Source: Holothuria scabra
Taxonomy: Eukaryota > Echinodermata > Holothuroidea > Aspidochirotida > Holothuriidae
DNA length: 64,000 bases
Reading direction: 5' to 3'
NCBI GenBank assembly: GCA_037179385.1
Contig: CM074193.1
Coordinates: forward strand, 43,677,082 to 43,741,081
How positions within the stretch are numbered: the first letter of the stretch is position 1; each line of letters opens with the position of its first letter. Positions 43,971 to 54,169 of this stretch are shown piece after piece. A program made the position numbers and the translations under genes. The notes under the pieces were generated by a model. The model was given only the letters and a program-made list of their open reading frames with translations. It made no database searches and was not told where the DNA came from.

Positions 43971-44760
43971 ATTAGGGATGTTATCATGCCGATAAGGCAT
44001 TTAAGTTTTTGGAAAGCCCATTGCTTAGGATGCACTCATTACATCAATGTATCAGAGTAACACTTCATAAATTTGTGGTAAATAAAAAAGAAAAACAAAA
44101 CGTTGGCCAACAATGTGATTTTTAAAATTTATTTCCCATGCTCGGCTCCTGAGGTGTTAGCAATTGAATGCGGCCAATGTTCTACACACAATGAACTTAA
44201 AGCAAACAGAGTGTGCATATAGATCCAACGAATGATTTTTTGAAACAGAAATTTTCGCCGCCTCCTGGAGGCTTTGTCAACTGTGTTTTGGAAGTCAACC
44301 GTTATATACAAACAAGTTAGAGTTGAATGCGTACAATACCGCGTAGTATTAAAATAAGTTTGAAAAATTGTAAAGTGACGTCATAATGATGATGATCGAA
44401 AAGTACGCAGTCACAAAGAACGCACGTTCTCACATAGTAATTAATATAAATGGCGCAAATCATAACCATGGCAAGCTTTATTAGCCAAAATATTGTAAAG
44501 TGACGAGATAATTCAAAATTGTAGTATGCGCACATCATTTCGTTGTTTGAATAGAAGCGTATGCACATATTCAAAACTCCATGGTAACTAAACAGTTTGT
44601 CAAAGCGACAAGATGCGTCTTACTGACAGATGAAACCTGTTCATATCTACTTAAAAAATAAAGCACTTAATTGTAGATGACAAGAAATATTAAATTACAA
44701 AGCATCCGAGTTTAAAAAAAAAATTAAATAATTGGCGTAGCTTTACAGACTGTGAGACAC
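43971..44760. other. No gene recognised
   Basis: AT-rich sequence up to the left LTR of the second LTR element. Open frames here are short and without recognisable domains. Confidence 0.35.
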
Positions 44761-45437
44761 TGTAACGAATATGGGGGTTTGCTTTAAGGATTGGTTGCGT
44801 GAGGCCAGCAGGGTGGGGTTCTTGGCCTGAGGTGACGTATTTTGATCGGCCAGAGAAACAGGAACACCGGAAAAATGACGCCAGAAAGTGGAAATTCGGT
44901 TGGTCTGTATATTCTTAAAAACTTAATTACACAAAAAAAAAAATAATGAAGGCTATTCCTTAGAAAACACGGTGAAAACTCCTCGGAAACTTAAAACCTG
45001 CCGGATGGAGATAAAAGTTGGCGGCTTCAGGGCGTGAAGCCTGTCGTCCAACTCAGAATTGTCCTCCTTGTCTCTCCTTAAACGCATCTTTACTAGACAC
45101 CGGCTAACTGGCTTTCTCCCCGAGTTGTTTACGACTTCCCCTTAAAAAACCAAACCTTAACAATACAGCTTAACGTCTGGGCCAGAGACACCCAGACGAG
45201 TACATAATACATCCAATTAGTGCGCCCATTCAAGCCTTGTGATGCACGGAGCACTAATCTGAGGCTTACGCTAACACATGGCCAGTACACGTGAGTTGAA
45301 TAAAGGGTGACCATGACTGACAGGGATAGAATAATCGCCCAAGTACAAAAATAACTTAATCCCCCCGACAAACAACTTTAAGTAAGAAAACAACCCACTC
45401 CCAGGGTAAAACTGGCCTGCACAGACTGACAAACGAA
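44761..45437 (-). repeat. Left (3') LTR of the non-autonomous element
   Basis: Begins TGTAACGAATATGG on the plus strand and matches the right copy at about 98% apart from a 12-bp indel near 45,218 and small differences. The homology stops at 45,437. A purine tract AAGGAGAGG (minus strand, about 45,590-45,598) beside a TGTAGTAAG start suggests the true left LTR may extend to 45,587. Confidence 0.8.
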
Positions 45438-47599
45438 CGAAACGATATACTTATCTTTTAAAAGCCGTACTGCTGCAATTATGTTCATTTTCATCTACTT
45501 GGCCGACGTCCGTTGGGTGCCGACCAAAGCTGCCGACTGCGTCCGCTGGGTGCTAGTAAGTGGTTCCGAATGGTGCCACTTACTACAACCTCTCCTTAAG
45601 AACATTTTAAATTCAACAAACTACAGGATGACTGTAAACAACTCGCTAAAATAACAACAAAATGACAAAAGTGAGTTTACGGGAAACTTAGTATGGCTTA
45701 AAACAGACCAAAATGATTAATGTCAATAAAAGGTTACTTTTCGACAAATTATACACACCCACATGATACACCCATACGATCACACATTTTAAAAATAAAA
45801 TCACTAGATTGCACATAACTTCGACATGTGGTATTGCACATACTTAACATGTTTAACATTTCGCATCACATGTAAACATTGCGGTGACTGAACTTGATAC
45901 TACGTGGTAACTATAGGTACCTGCCTAACAAGTGTCCAACCGACAACTTCATACCAATACGAAACATTTCCATGTATAACAACCCCTTCCCTTTACATGA
46001 ACCAGTCTTCTACCAAACCAAGGATGACCATGCTCTTTACTGGCGTGCAAGGGATTTTGCCCCTTTAGTCCGAGGGACATATCCAGCCCTTCTAAAGGAA
46101 TTTTGGAGCCACTCCAGGAATTTTCACCCCACGACCAGGTAAGATACAAGCGGCCAACCATGCTCTTCCCTGACGTGCAAGGAATTTTACACCTCTAGTC
46201 CAAGGGTCATTTAGCCCTACTAAAGGAATTTCACCTTGAGCGCAACCCAAGGAATTTCACCCCACGACCAGCCAAAATACACAACCAACCCATTCCATCA
46301 CAACAAACCCCAAACTAACATGACGTTCCCATGCATATGGAACAGTTACCACTTTCCTTGTGCAAGGAATTCTCACCTTAAGACCAGGAATTTCACCCCA
46401 CACTACAAGACACATCAGTAATAACTCTACCCAAGGGAACAAACCATCCATAGCATTAAGGATAGGGGGGGGGGGATTGCAACGAGCCCATACTAAAAAG
46501 ATGTAAATTAATGAAACGTTATCTTATAAACACATGCCAGATTACTATATATTTTACATTAAAACATTTGACATTGCACAATCCCATGTCACACTACATA
46601 CATTAAAACTTAAGGGTGTGAAAACTAAAGGAAGCATAAAATGACGACATACTAGTTTGAAAAATAATGTACATCCCATGTTTTGTTACTGGCAAGAATC
46701 TTACAAGGCATACTACACGAGTTTAAAAAAAAAGGAAAATAAGAATAAGTTAAAGAAACTGTTCTTCGTAAAATGTAACTCACTTTTCGTTTATCCGAAT
46801 GTCCTTACAAATAACTGTTTTCACAAATAGCCAATGTGTTCCACAAAAATGATGACAGAAAGCATATCCATCTATGTGACATCTCACGGCTTATTAATAC
46901 TTCCCGGGTTAAAAAGAAACTTGACTGGGTGCATCATTTCCTGGTCACCAACTCGAGTGTTACGATACTCATATCCCACTTCAAGAGCTTCCCTTTCACG
47001 AAATACTGATACTTCCCCATTTCCCTTCAGATAAAACGCATAGAACTGTCACCATCCACATAAATCACACAAGAGCTGGAAACCGTGTTCTTCGAGATCC
47101 AGTTTCGACAGCTCTCCAAACGGCACAGAACAACACTCTTTCTAAAACTTTTATAACAAGTCGCCAGCTGCATACTTCTTGACGCTCCTCTACTTAGGCT
47201 TCAGCTTATTTTCTTCTATCCTCCTTTCCTATCCTCAGTGTCCTATTGCTCTTGGGCTTTCCAGACCGAATCTTCTCCTACCGTTCACGTCTATCCCCCT
47301 TCGATTCCGAACGGTACCGTCTGGGCAGGAAGGAACAGATTCCGTTTGGTGCTGTTCCAAAGTATGAGAGATGGATTCCTCTGGGGATCCTAATCTCTCG
47401 ATAGACGGACATTCTTCTGGCTCTCACACTTTCCAAGGATAGGCCTAACCTTTTCCAAGCGTCTTTCAAGCCTATTGCATATAAAGCTACTACTGAGAGA
47501 CGGTGTCTTCTGCTGCACTAACGAGTAGCATCACATCCGGAGGAGTACACACACGACTACTTGCCATTTCCCCGATTCTTGTCCTTCTGTTTAAAGTCT
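45438..47599 (-). other. Internal region of the non-autonomous LTR element
   Basis: A perfect 10-bp inverted repeat, TAGTAAGTGG and CCACTTACTA, lies at 45,554-45,585. Degenerate units of about 120 bp built on AAGGAATTTCACCCCACGACC recur at about 46,010-46,420. On the minus strand from 47,150 to 46,880 a frame with one stop reads GELSKLDLEEHGFQLL, then FYAFYLKGNGEVSVF and NTRVGDQEMMHPVKF; I do not recognise it. A short ATG-started frame follows the primer site (47,562 downward) but stops after about 25 codons. Confidence 0.5.
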
Positions 47600-47617
47600 A
47601 TCCCACCGCTGCCACCA
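47600..47617 (-). promoter_or_regulatory. Primer-binding site for tRNA-Leu
   Basis: The plus strand reads ATCCCACCGCTGCCACCA, identical to the last 15 bases of a metazoan tRNA-Leu plus CCA; its complement is the primer site on the element's strand. It matches 4 bases further than the gypsy primer site at 31,278. Confidence 0.9.
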
Positions 47618-47620
47618 AAT

Positions 47621-48299
47621 TGTAACGAATATGGGGGTTTGCTTTAAGGATTGGTAGCGTGAGGCCAACAGGGTGGGGTTCTTGGCCTGAGGTGACGTAT
47701 TTTGATCGGCCAGAGAAACAGGAACACCGGAAAAATGACGCCAGAAAGTGGAAATTCGGTTGGCCTATATATTCTTAAAAACTTAATTACACACACAAAA
47801 AAAAAAATAATAATGAAGGCTATTCCTTAGAAAACACGGTGAAAACTCCTCGGAAACTTAAAACCTGCCGGATGGAGATAAAAGTTGGCGGCTTCAGGGC
47901 GTGAAGCCTGCCGTCCAACTCAGAATTGTCCTCCTTGTCTCTCCTTAAACGCGTCTTTACTAGACACCGGCTTACTGGCTTTCTCCCCGAGTTGTTTACG
48001 ACTTCCCCTTAAAAACCAAACCTTAACAATACAGCTTAACGTCTGGGCCAGAGACACCCAGACGAGTACATAATACATCCAATTAGTGCCTTGTGATGCA
48101 CGGAGCACTAATCTGAGGCTTACGCTAACACATGGCCAGTACACGTGAGTTGAATAAAGGGTGACCATGACTGACAGGGATAGAATAATCGCCCAAGTAC
48201 AAAAATAACTTAATCCCCCCGACAAACAACTTTAAGTAAGAAAACAACCCACTCCCAGGGTAAAACTGGCCTGCACAGACTGACAAACGAAATCTTACA
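47621..48299 (-). repeat. Right (5') LTR of the non-autonomous element
   Basis: Plus-strand start TGTAACGAATATGG and end ATCTTACA. It has the 12-bp deletion and other small differences relative to the left copy. Its outer end differs from that of the left LTR. Confidence 0.75.
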
Positions 48300-48469
48300 T
48301 ACAGACTGTGACAACTTGCAGGTAGTATGTGAAAACCATAGCTTAAATAACAAGGGCTTTTAGCCCGCCGTTACAATACTATAGTAAATTGAAAGTATTT
48401 GGAGAAGCGGGAGTAAATGTCAACGTAGCACAGTTATACAAAAGAAGGAAACAGAATTACTAAATTACT

Positions 48470-48890
48470 TGAAGAAACTGTATCCTGATAAATAAGAAAA
48501 ATCTCTATTAAGACCTTGCCTATGGCTATTAAGACGTAAAATTAGTTTGAGTTCGTGGCGGTTACGGTCTTCACTGCATCGGAACCTACCGAGGGCAATG
48601 GTAAACCTCAAATCGTCACCTGTGTGCCCGCTACCCTGAAAATGTTCCGAAACTGGAAATCCGTTGGGATTCGCGTTACGAATGCTTTATTTATGATTAT
48701 TGAATACCAATCTTAATTTCGTACTGGTTTCTCCAACGTAGCACACATTCGGGCATTTGCTGCATGAGATAATATACACTACGTTGGAGGAATCGCAATT
48801 GTCAGGACCAGTTATACCATTAAAAGTAAGAGAGCCACCGGTCAACATGTGCTAACAAACCTGACAACGCGGCATCTTATTCACTCTGTT
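48470..48890 (-). pseudogene. GIY-YIG endonuclease region of a Penelope-like element (remnant 1)
   Basis: On the minus strand the frame reads SSNVVYIISCSKCPNVCYVG, the GIY-YIG core (YII...YVG) with the CxxC typical of Penelope-like elements. A stop after FNNHK is followed in the same frame by NGFPVSEHFQGSGHTGDDL and RNRHELKLILRLNS, the end of such domains. The RT part is absent. GIY-YIG nicks target DNA for reverse transcription. This piece is dead and 5'-truncated. Confidence 0.7.
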
Positions 48891-49139
48891 GAATATTAGT
48901 AGATCTTAATCTAGAACGTACAAGTAACGATCTGAGGTTGGGGGGTTGTTTGGTAGCAATAATGGGGGGTTGTGCGAAAATTTCAGCAAGTGAATCATTT
49001 TCATTGAGTATTTTCCAGGAAGACTTAATGTGTTTCGAAAGTTTTCTATAGGTAGGATGATGTTTTACCACAAACGGGATGCGATTGCCACTGTTAGTTT
49101 TGCGATTGTACGAAAGAAGTCATTCGTACACAAACACAT

Positions 49140-49412
<273 letters not shown>

Positions 49413-49505
49413 GGTCGAAAGGAGTGTTAAAGTTCGATTTTGAAATTGAAATTATTCCCAAGCATTGGCATTAGCCCTAATGAACAAGGGAAATAAGAAA
49501 TAAGT
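49413..49505 (+). repeat. Direct repeat of about 93 bp, left copy
   Basis: GGTCGAAAGGAGTGTTAAAG to GGGAAATAAGAAAT recurs at about 49,732-49,820, with microsatellites outside both copies and a tRNA-like sequence between. It looks like a local duplication or two ends of one insert. Confidence 0.8.
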
Positions 49506-49521
49506 TCAGAGAGAAAATTAA

Positions 49522-49592
49522 GTCACGACCAGGACTTGAACCCGGGTCTGTCGCGTACATGGCGACCGCCTTAACCACTCGGCCATCGTGAC
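49522..49592 (-). tRNA. tRNA-like sequence with anticodon position TGT
   Basis: The minus strand folds as a 71-nt cloverleaf. Acceptor GTCACGA/TCGTGAC (7 of 7 pairs), D-arm GCC/GGC, anticodon stem GTCGC/GCGAC with loop CATGTAC, T-arm CCGGG/CCTGG with loop TTCAAGT. A-box and B-box are present and a T run follows within about 10 bases. Loop position 33 is A instead of the near-universal T, and no 3' introns or CCA are present. It may be a tRNA-Thr(TGT)-like gene, a tRNA pseudogene or the head of a SINE. Confidence 0.5.
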
Positions 49593-49731
49593 ACTTGTGA
49601 TTTTAGAAGTAGACTAGGGTTCTTATACCTGCCGCCCTCAATTTTTTCTCCTGTTACCATGGTAGGTCCCCAAGCGGGGTAATTGAATATTCAGTAGGTC
49701 GAAGTATGGTAAATCGAACGTTGAATGAATA

Positions 49732-49819
49732 GGTCGAAAGGAGTGTTAAAGTACGATTTTGAAATTGAAATTATTCCCAAGCATTGGCATTAGCCCTTAT
49801 GAACAAGGGAAATAAGAAA

Positions 49820-49820
<1 letters not shown>
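49732..49820 (+). repeat. Direct repeat of about 93 bp, right copy
   Basis: Second copy of 49,413-49,505 with few substitutions, running directly into the ATGT/AT microsatellite at 49,818-49,905. Confidence 0.8.
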
Positions 49821-49855
<35 letters not shown>

Positions 49856-49861
49856 TGTATA

Positions 49862-49905
<44 letters not shown>
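49818..49905 (+). repeat. (ATGT)n/(AT)n microsatellite
   Basis: Tetranucleotide ATGT repeats followed by a TA tract, ending at the left terminal repeat of the 503-bp MITE. Confidence 0.95.
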
Positions 49906-49910
<5 letters not shown>

Positions 49911-49911
<1 letters not shown>

Positions 49912-50413
49912 TGGATCCTACCTTTGGTCGACATTCCTTCGTCTAAAAATGTACATTAGGTCGACAATTTCGATAGGTCAACATTTTCGTGTCGACCTAA
50001 TGTTTGGTTCACGATTTCAACCCCTTCTGCATACATTCTTAATGAAATAAGTGCATGTATAATACCTTCATGGCGCCCTCTTTATTGTGTCTGTATATAG
50101 ACGTAATAAACACAATGTATAGTATGTAGATTTGCACGTGAAAAAAGGGGTGTTATATCTTGCGTTGTCTAAAAATGTACATTAAGTTAACACGTAAATA
50201 TTGCAAAATACCTTTAATACTTTGTTTATTTTATTATAACTTGTGCGTACGTCATACATAATAATTATACCATACATATTATTGTTGGCGCTGTTGAAGT
50301 TTATGGTGGTATTTTATTTGAATTTTTTAGTGTCTGTATGTGCAGATACATTCAAATATGTGAAATATGTATATGTCGACTTAAGGTCGATGTCGACCTA
50401 AGGTAGGATCCAG
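49911..50413. mobile_element. TIR MITE, 503 bp, between TA tracts
   Basis: The left end CTGGATCCTACCTTTGG and the inverse right end form 24-bp terminal inverted repeats with one mismatch. AGGTCGACAT/TAGGTCGAC motifs recur subterminally. It sits in a TA microsatellite, so a TA target duplication (mariner-like) is likely but cannot be proved. No protein is encoded. Confidence 0.75.
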
Positions 50414-50415
50414 CG

Positions 50416-50416
<1 letters not shown>

Positions 50417-50502
<86 letters not shown>
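50417..50502 (+). repeat. (TA)n microsatellite
   Basis: About 85 bases of pure TA between the MITE and the tRNA-like duplicated block. Confidence 0.95.
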
Positions 50503-50505
<3 letters not shown>

Positions 50506-50552
50506 CAAATTGGTAAAGCTGGAAAATCTGGCTGAGGTGAAAAAACGATGTT

Positions 50553-50614
50553 GACTCCACCGGGATTCGAACCGCTTTCTAGTGCGGACGCTCTAACCAC
50601 TGAGCCATGAAGCC
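50553..50614 (-). pseudogene. tRNA-like SINE head, deleted copy
   Basis: Same sequence as 50,912-50,984 but missing the variable-loop/T-stem bases, so it cannot fold as a full cloverleaf. Confidence 0.6.
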
Positions 50615-50911
50615 AAGTTGGTTTGGCCTTTGTTCAAATAACAGATGAAGCAACTCGCAATTCACCTCCTGAGCAGGCGCCTAATTTTTTGGAACAGCAC
50701 TAGTTCTCGTTTGACGCAAGCCTTAACCAAAGATCAAAGTTGATGCCATCCAGCTGAACACAATTGTTTATTCGCCAGCGGATCTCCGAAGAGATACAGA
50801 AACCTGTGAAAGCAGAGATGAAGTGAAAATAAACGCTGACGACAATTGCGTGGAATATATAAATCAAATTGGTAAAGCTGGAAAATCTGGCTGAGGTGAA
50901 AAAACGATGTT

Positions 50912-50984
50912 GACTCCACCGGGATTCGAACTCGGGACCTCCCGCTTTCCAGTGCGGACGCTCTAACCACTGAGCCATGAAGCC
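50912..50984 (-). tRNA. tRNA-like SINE head, complete copy
   Basis: The minus strand starts GGCTTCATGGCTCAGTGG (A-box) and contains GTTCGAATCC (B-box). Acceptor GGCTTCA/TGGAGTC pairs with two wobbles; the T-arm CCGAG/CCCGG is imperfect. The anticodon loop region ACTGGAAA is 8 bases, so this is more likely a tRNA-derived SINE promoter than a working tRNA. Confidence 0.5.
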
Positions 50985-51159
50985 AAGTTGGTTTGGCCTT
51001 TGTTCAAATAACAGATGAAGCAACTCGCAATTCACCTCCTGAGCAGGCGCCTAATTTTTTGGAACAGCACTAGTTCTCGTTTGACGCAAGCCCTAACCAA
51101 AGATCAAAGTTGATGCCATCCAGCTGAACACAATTGTTTATTCGCCAGCGAATATATAG

Positions 51160-51160
51160 C

Positions 51161-51226
<66 letters not shown>

Positions 51227-51250
51227 CGAATATATATATATATATATAGC

Positions 51251-51288
<38 letters not shown>
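51160..51288 (+). repeat. (TA)n microsatellite with GCGAATATA interruptions
   Basis: TA tract interrupted twice by AGCGAA, which echoes the end of the preceding unit (CCAGCGAATATA), as if the duplicated end was carried into the tract. Confidence 0.9.
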
Positions 51289-51291
<3 letters not shown>

Positions 51292-51372
51292 CGAAATGCT
51301 AGGGAGCACTGTGGAAATGTGTAGGTCGAAAATTGGTATTAAAAGGTGCTTAAAAGTTTGCGGAAAACTCCA

Positions 51373-51401
51373 CGACGTTTTGGGTATAAACCCTTCATCA
51401 G
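51373..51401 (-). ncRNA. Hammerhead-ribozyme-like motif (decayed)
   Basis: The minus strand reads CTGATGA, then a GGGT-TTAT-ACCC hairpin, then AAAACGTCG. The catalytic CUGAUGA box and stem II are as in hammerhead ribozymes known from Penelope-like terminal repeats, but the conserved GAAA has become AAAA, so this copy should be inactive. Stems I and III were not modelled. Confidence 0.5.
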
Positions 51402-51793
51402 GTGGCAAAAACCAAACTGAACAACCAACAGTGACAATTGGACACGACAAACATCAAATCCGAAGCGATCGCTGTAAAAACAGAACCGAACGAAAGTGAC
51501 TGTCAGAAAACATGAGTGCGAAGGATGAAACGCAAATCGAAAAAAAAAAAAAGGAAAAGGGCGTCCTGGATGAAAAAGTGCACGTACAAATCGAACATGG
51601 TCGGAAAAAGGGGGAAAAAGTAGACAAGAACTAGGTCCGGAAAAAATATTAATTAGGGCTACACAGTAAAAAATGAGCACGAACGGGTAAGTGTAAAAGG
51701 AGTAAAAACTGGCTCAAAAAGGGGTGAATATTACAAAAGGTCAATTCTTACGTTAAGACCGTGTGGAGCGAGAGAACCTAGCCTCATGATCAG

Positions 51794-52128
51794 TCAGTTT
51801 TCAGCACTAAGGCGGTCGCAATCGGAGCCTCGGCACATAACAGCTGCCGTAACAGTAAAATGCTGTATAGAACAAGGTGAAGGGGGCTTAAAATGTGCAG
51901 CCACCGGGTATCCATGGAGATTCTGTTTGATGGACCAAAGGTGCTCGGTGACTCCATCCGCGAGGCGGCGCTTGGTCTCTCCCACATACAACGAGTTACA
52001 TCTCCCACAAGCTAAAATATAAACAACACTAGAGGAATTGCAGGAGAATCTTTGTTTGACAATAAAGCTATTGCCGTTGGGGCCTGAATTGTTGACGAGG
52101 TCGTGTTTGCCAACAACTGGACATGTAT
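51794..52128 (-). pseudogene. GIY-YIG endonuclease domain of the Penelope-like element
   Basis: The frame from about 52,128 down reads CNTCPVVGK (zinc-like cysteines), then SSVVYILACGRCNSLYVGET, then the helix segment KRRLADGVTEHL and HGYPVAAHFK. It ends at a stop (TGA/TAA region about 51,796) shortly before LIMRLGSLAPHGLN. The core Y-Y, R and E positions of GIY-YIG nucleases appear in order. Confidence 0.75.
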
Positions 52129-52898
52129 TACACCTCAGAGTTACATGGAAAGGTACCAGCCGTGTCGTCGAAAGACGTTTGTGGGTGGGAAGCCCGAACT
52201 AAATGGTTGGCTAAATTTTTCTCAACTCTAAAAGCAGTGATGGGGGGTTCCGGGAAAACATCACGGGTTGAGGGGTCTTGTCGGAGCAACTCTACATTTT
52301 TGCGGATAGCGTGTAAAATAGGACGGACCGAAGGGTGATAAGAAATAACTACAGGAATACCTAGATTGGTACCAGATTTGCTCTTTTTCTCCAAGGTTTC
52401 CTCTCTGCTGGTTCATTGAATTCTGCGTAGGTTAGATGTAATTGTACGGTTGTTGATGGACAGTTTAAGGTCGAGAAAAACAACAGATGAGTCCGAGATA
52501 CAATGGGTAATTTTCAAAAAGGGGCAGAAGGAATTAACAAAGTCGATAAAAGTTTCTAAATCACGACGGGATCCAGTGGCAACTCCTACAATATCATCAA
52601 TATACGTCTTGTAAAGTATAGGTCGTGGCCCGGTATACTGAGAAAAAAGTTGTTCTTCAAAGTGACCCATGGTCAAACAGGCAACAGAGGGACCCATTTT
52701 GGTTCCCATGGCCACTCCTTTAACTTGACGGAAAAAAAGCTCATTGAACTGAAAACAATTTTGCGTGAGAACAAGTTCCGTTAAACGTAGGAAGGTGTCA
52801 GTCGGTATATGAGGATCACGCCGTTTGTCTAGGTAGTAACGGATAGCTGTTAAGGCAGCATTATGAGGAATGGACGTGTAGAGGCTGGACACATCCAT
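52128..52898 (-). pseudogene. Reverse transcriptase domain of the Penelope-like element
   Basis: It begins within the RT core ([11 protein letters not shown]), so the N-terminal part is missing. Motifs GVAMGTKMGP and YIDDI (about 52,610-52,600) are intact. An in-frame stop at 52,413-52,415 and an internal deletion separate it from the C-terminal piece (RPILHAIRKNVELL, FPEPPITAFRVEKNL), which is in the same frame. Telomerase-like RTs of this class have been linked to retrotransposition by target priming. Confidence 0.8.
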
Positions 52899-52902
52899 GG
52901 TA

Positions 52903-53045
<143 letters not shown>

Positions 53046-53279
53046 CCGTAATAGTAAAAAGTAACTAGATATGTCAACCAGGCAATGGTTAAGTGTTAAA
53101 TCCTGTGAAGGGAGCTACAATATTGAAAAGGTTGCAATAGGTTTTACAACATAGCTTTACAGAACTGGTTCGTGTTGACTACGTATTTGTTCACTGCTCT
53201 TGAACGTGTCCGATTTAAAGCACGTGTTCGTTCCGTGTTCGTTTTTTTACAGGCAAGAACGGTGTACAGCGAGCCAAGA

Positions 53280-54130
53280 TACATTACCTATTAAATAATT
53301 ACACAGCAGATGTTTGTCCCTGTGTCTACAAGAGCTTATCGGCTCGTTTCTTTAATTTAGAGTTGGTAAGGAAGGTTTGAGTTGAATGAAGAACTTTTCT
53401 TCCAGACAGAGATTACAAGTTTTAGATGATGTGAAGTATGCTCGAGCTTTGTTCATGAGTTTCCATTATACGGAGTGCTCTACATTTGAATCCATTAGTT
53501 TCCAGATGTATTCACTGAGTGCAGATGCGTTTCTTTTGTCTTCATGTTTGAAGCTAGCCTTTTGGGCAGTGTATCTTGTCCGGAATGTGTTCTCTGTTAA
53601 ACCAATGTATGTTTCTTCGTTGTGGTTTTCGAAGCTTGTTTCAGTTGCTTGGTACACGATGTTGCTCGTGAGGCAATTGCCTTCCAATGGGCACTCGCTT
53701 TGCTTTCTGCTATTGCAGTTGCTTTGCGTTGCTGGTTGTACTTCCTGTTTGGCCAGTATTTATTTGTTGTGCGCTGATATAATTTGGTCTATGTTTGCTA
53801 TACAGCTGTAACTCAGTTTCATCGTGTTTCTGTTGAGCAGAGTATGTAGTTTGTGCCCAGATGGGAAGCAGCTGTCCAAGAGGTCAAATAATTTCTTGCC
53901 AATGTTGGTGGTGGGACTGCCACTAAACGGGGGATTGAACCAGGTTATTTTCCTATTTCGTCTTCGTTTCGGGGCTCCCTTGGAATGATTGGTGCTAGGG
54001 GATAGGGTTTTGTACTGTAGGTTTTACCCATAGCCTCTTCTATGTAATTCTTCTCTGGTATACGGGCGATGATGAGTTGAAAGTGTTTTCGTCGGAAGAA
54101 ATGTTGATTAGTCTCCTGTTTATGCTTTCT
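53280..54130 (-). pseudogene. GIY-YIG element remnant 2, different family
   Basis: On the minus strand in order: YTREELHRRGYG, RRRNRKITWFNPPFSGSP, TNIGKKLFDLLDSCFPSG, RNTMKLSYSCIANI, CPLEGNCLTSNIVYQATET, ETYIGLTENTFRTRYTAQK, SALSEYIWKLMDSN, TCNLCLEEKFFI and ISSCRHRDKHLLCN. The VYQA...YIGLT pair is the GIY-YIG core, with later CNLC and SCRHR motifs. This architecture is common in animal retroelement proteins of Penelope-like type and is distinct from the 48.5- and 51.8-kb families. The RT part is missing, with stops between blocks. Confidence 0.7.
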
Positions 54131-54169
54131 GTGGGGGTGGTCGTCTTTGTAAACTCCATAAATTAAGTG

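Larger units (their letters stand above)
44761..48299 (-). mobile_element. Non-autonomous LTR retrotransposon with tRNA-Leu primer site
   Basis: Direct repeats of about 675 bp (44,761-45,437 and 47,621-48,299) enclose about 2.2 kb. The orientation is minus: an 18-base match to the tRNA-Leu 3' end (47,600-47,617) lies 3 bases inside the right LTR. The internal region has no RT, integrase or protease, only decayed short frames, which resembles a LARD/deletion derivative mobilised in trans. The outer part of the LTR differs between copies, so the exact LTR length (about 675, or about 827 bp for the left copy) is uncertain. No simple 4-6 bp target duplication was found. Confidence 0.8.
50503..51150 (+). 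repeat. Tandem duplication of a tRNA-derived SINE-like block
   Basis: Units 50,503-50,860 and 50,861-51,150 (offset about 359 bp) share AAATCAAATTGGTAAAGC, a tRNA-like sequence, and the CGCAAGCC...TTCGCCAGCG tail. The first unit has an 11-12 base deletion in the tRNA-like part; the second is cut short by the TA tract. A minus-strand B-box and A-box suggest a SINE read on the minus strand. Confidence 0.75.
51289..52902 (-). mobile_element. Penelope-like element with RT and GIY-YIG (5'-truncated, defective)
   Basis: On the minus strand the element opens, directly at a TA tract, with the RT motif A region ([11 protein letters not shown]). It then has GVAMGTKMGPSVA and YIDDIVG (catalytic motif C), VVFLDLKLSINNRTITS, a stop, then a later RT segment (GIPVVISYHPSVRPIL) and a zinc-like CxxC. 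GIY-YIG (VVYILACGRCNSLYVGETK) follows, and then a stop and APHGLN. The region between NNRT and KKSKSG is shortened. The 3' part holds a hammerhead-like motif. Penelope elements use GIY-YIG to nick DNA. Confidence 0.85.

Noticed and set aside
45129..45371. A membrane-protein-like open frame that occurs in both LTR copies (also at 47,920-48,225)
   Set aside because: It lies wholly inside the LTRs, on the element's own strand but without start context or known domain, and has different ends in the two copies. It is best explained as an open frame in LTR sequence.
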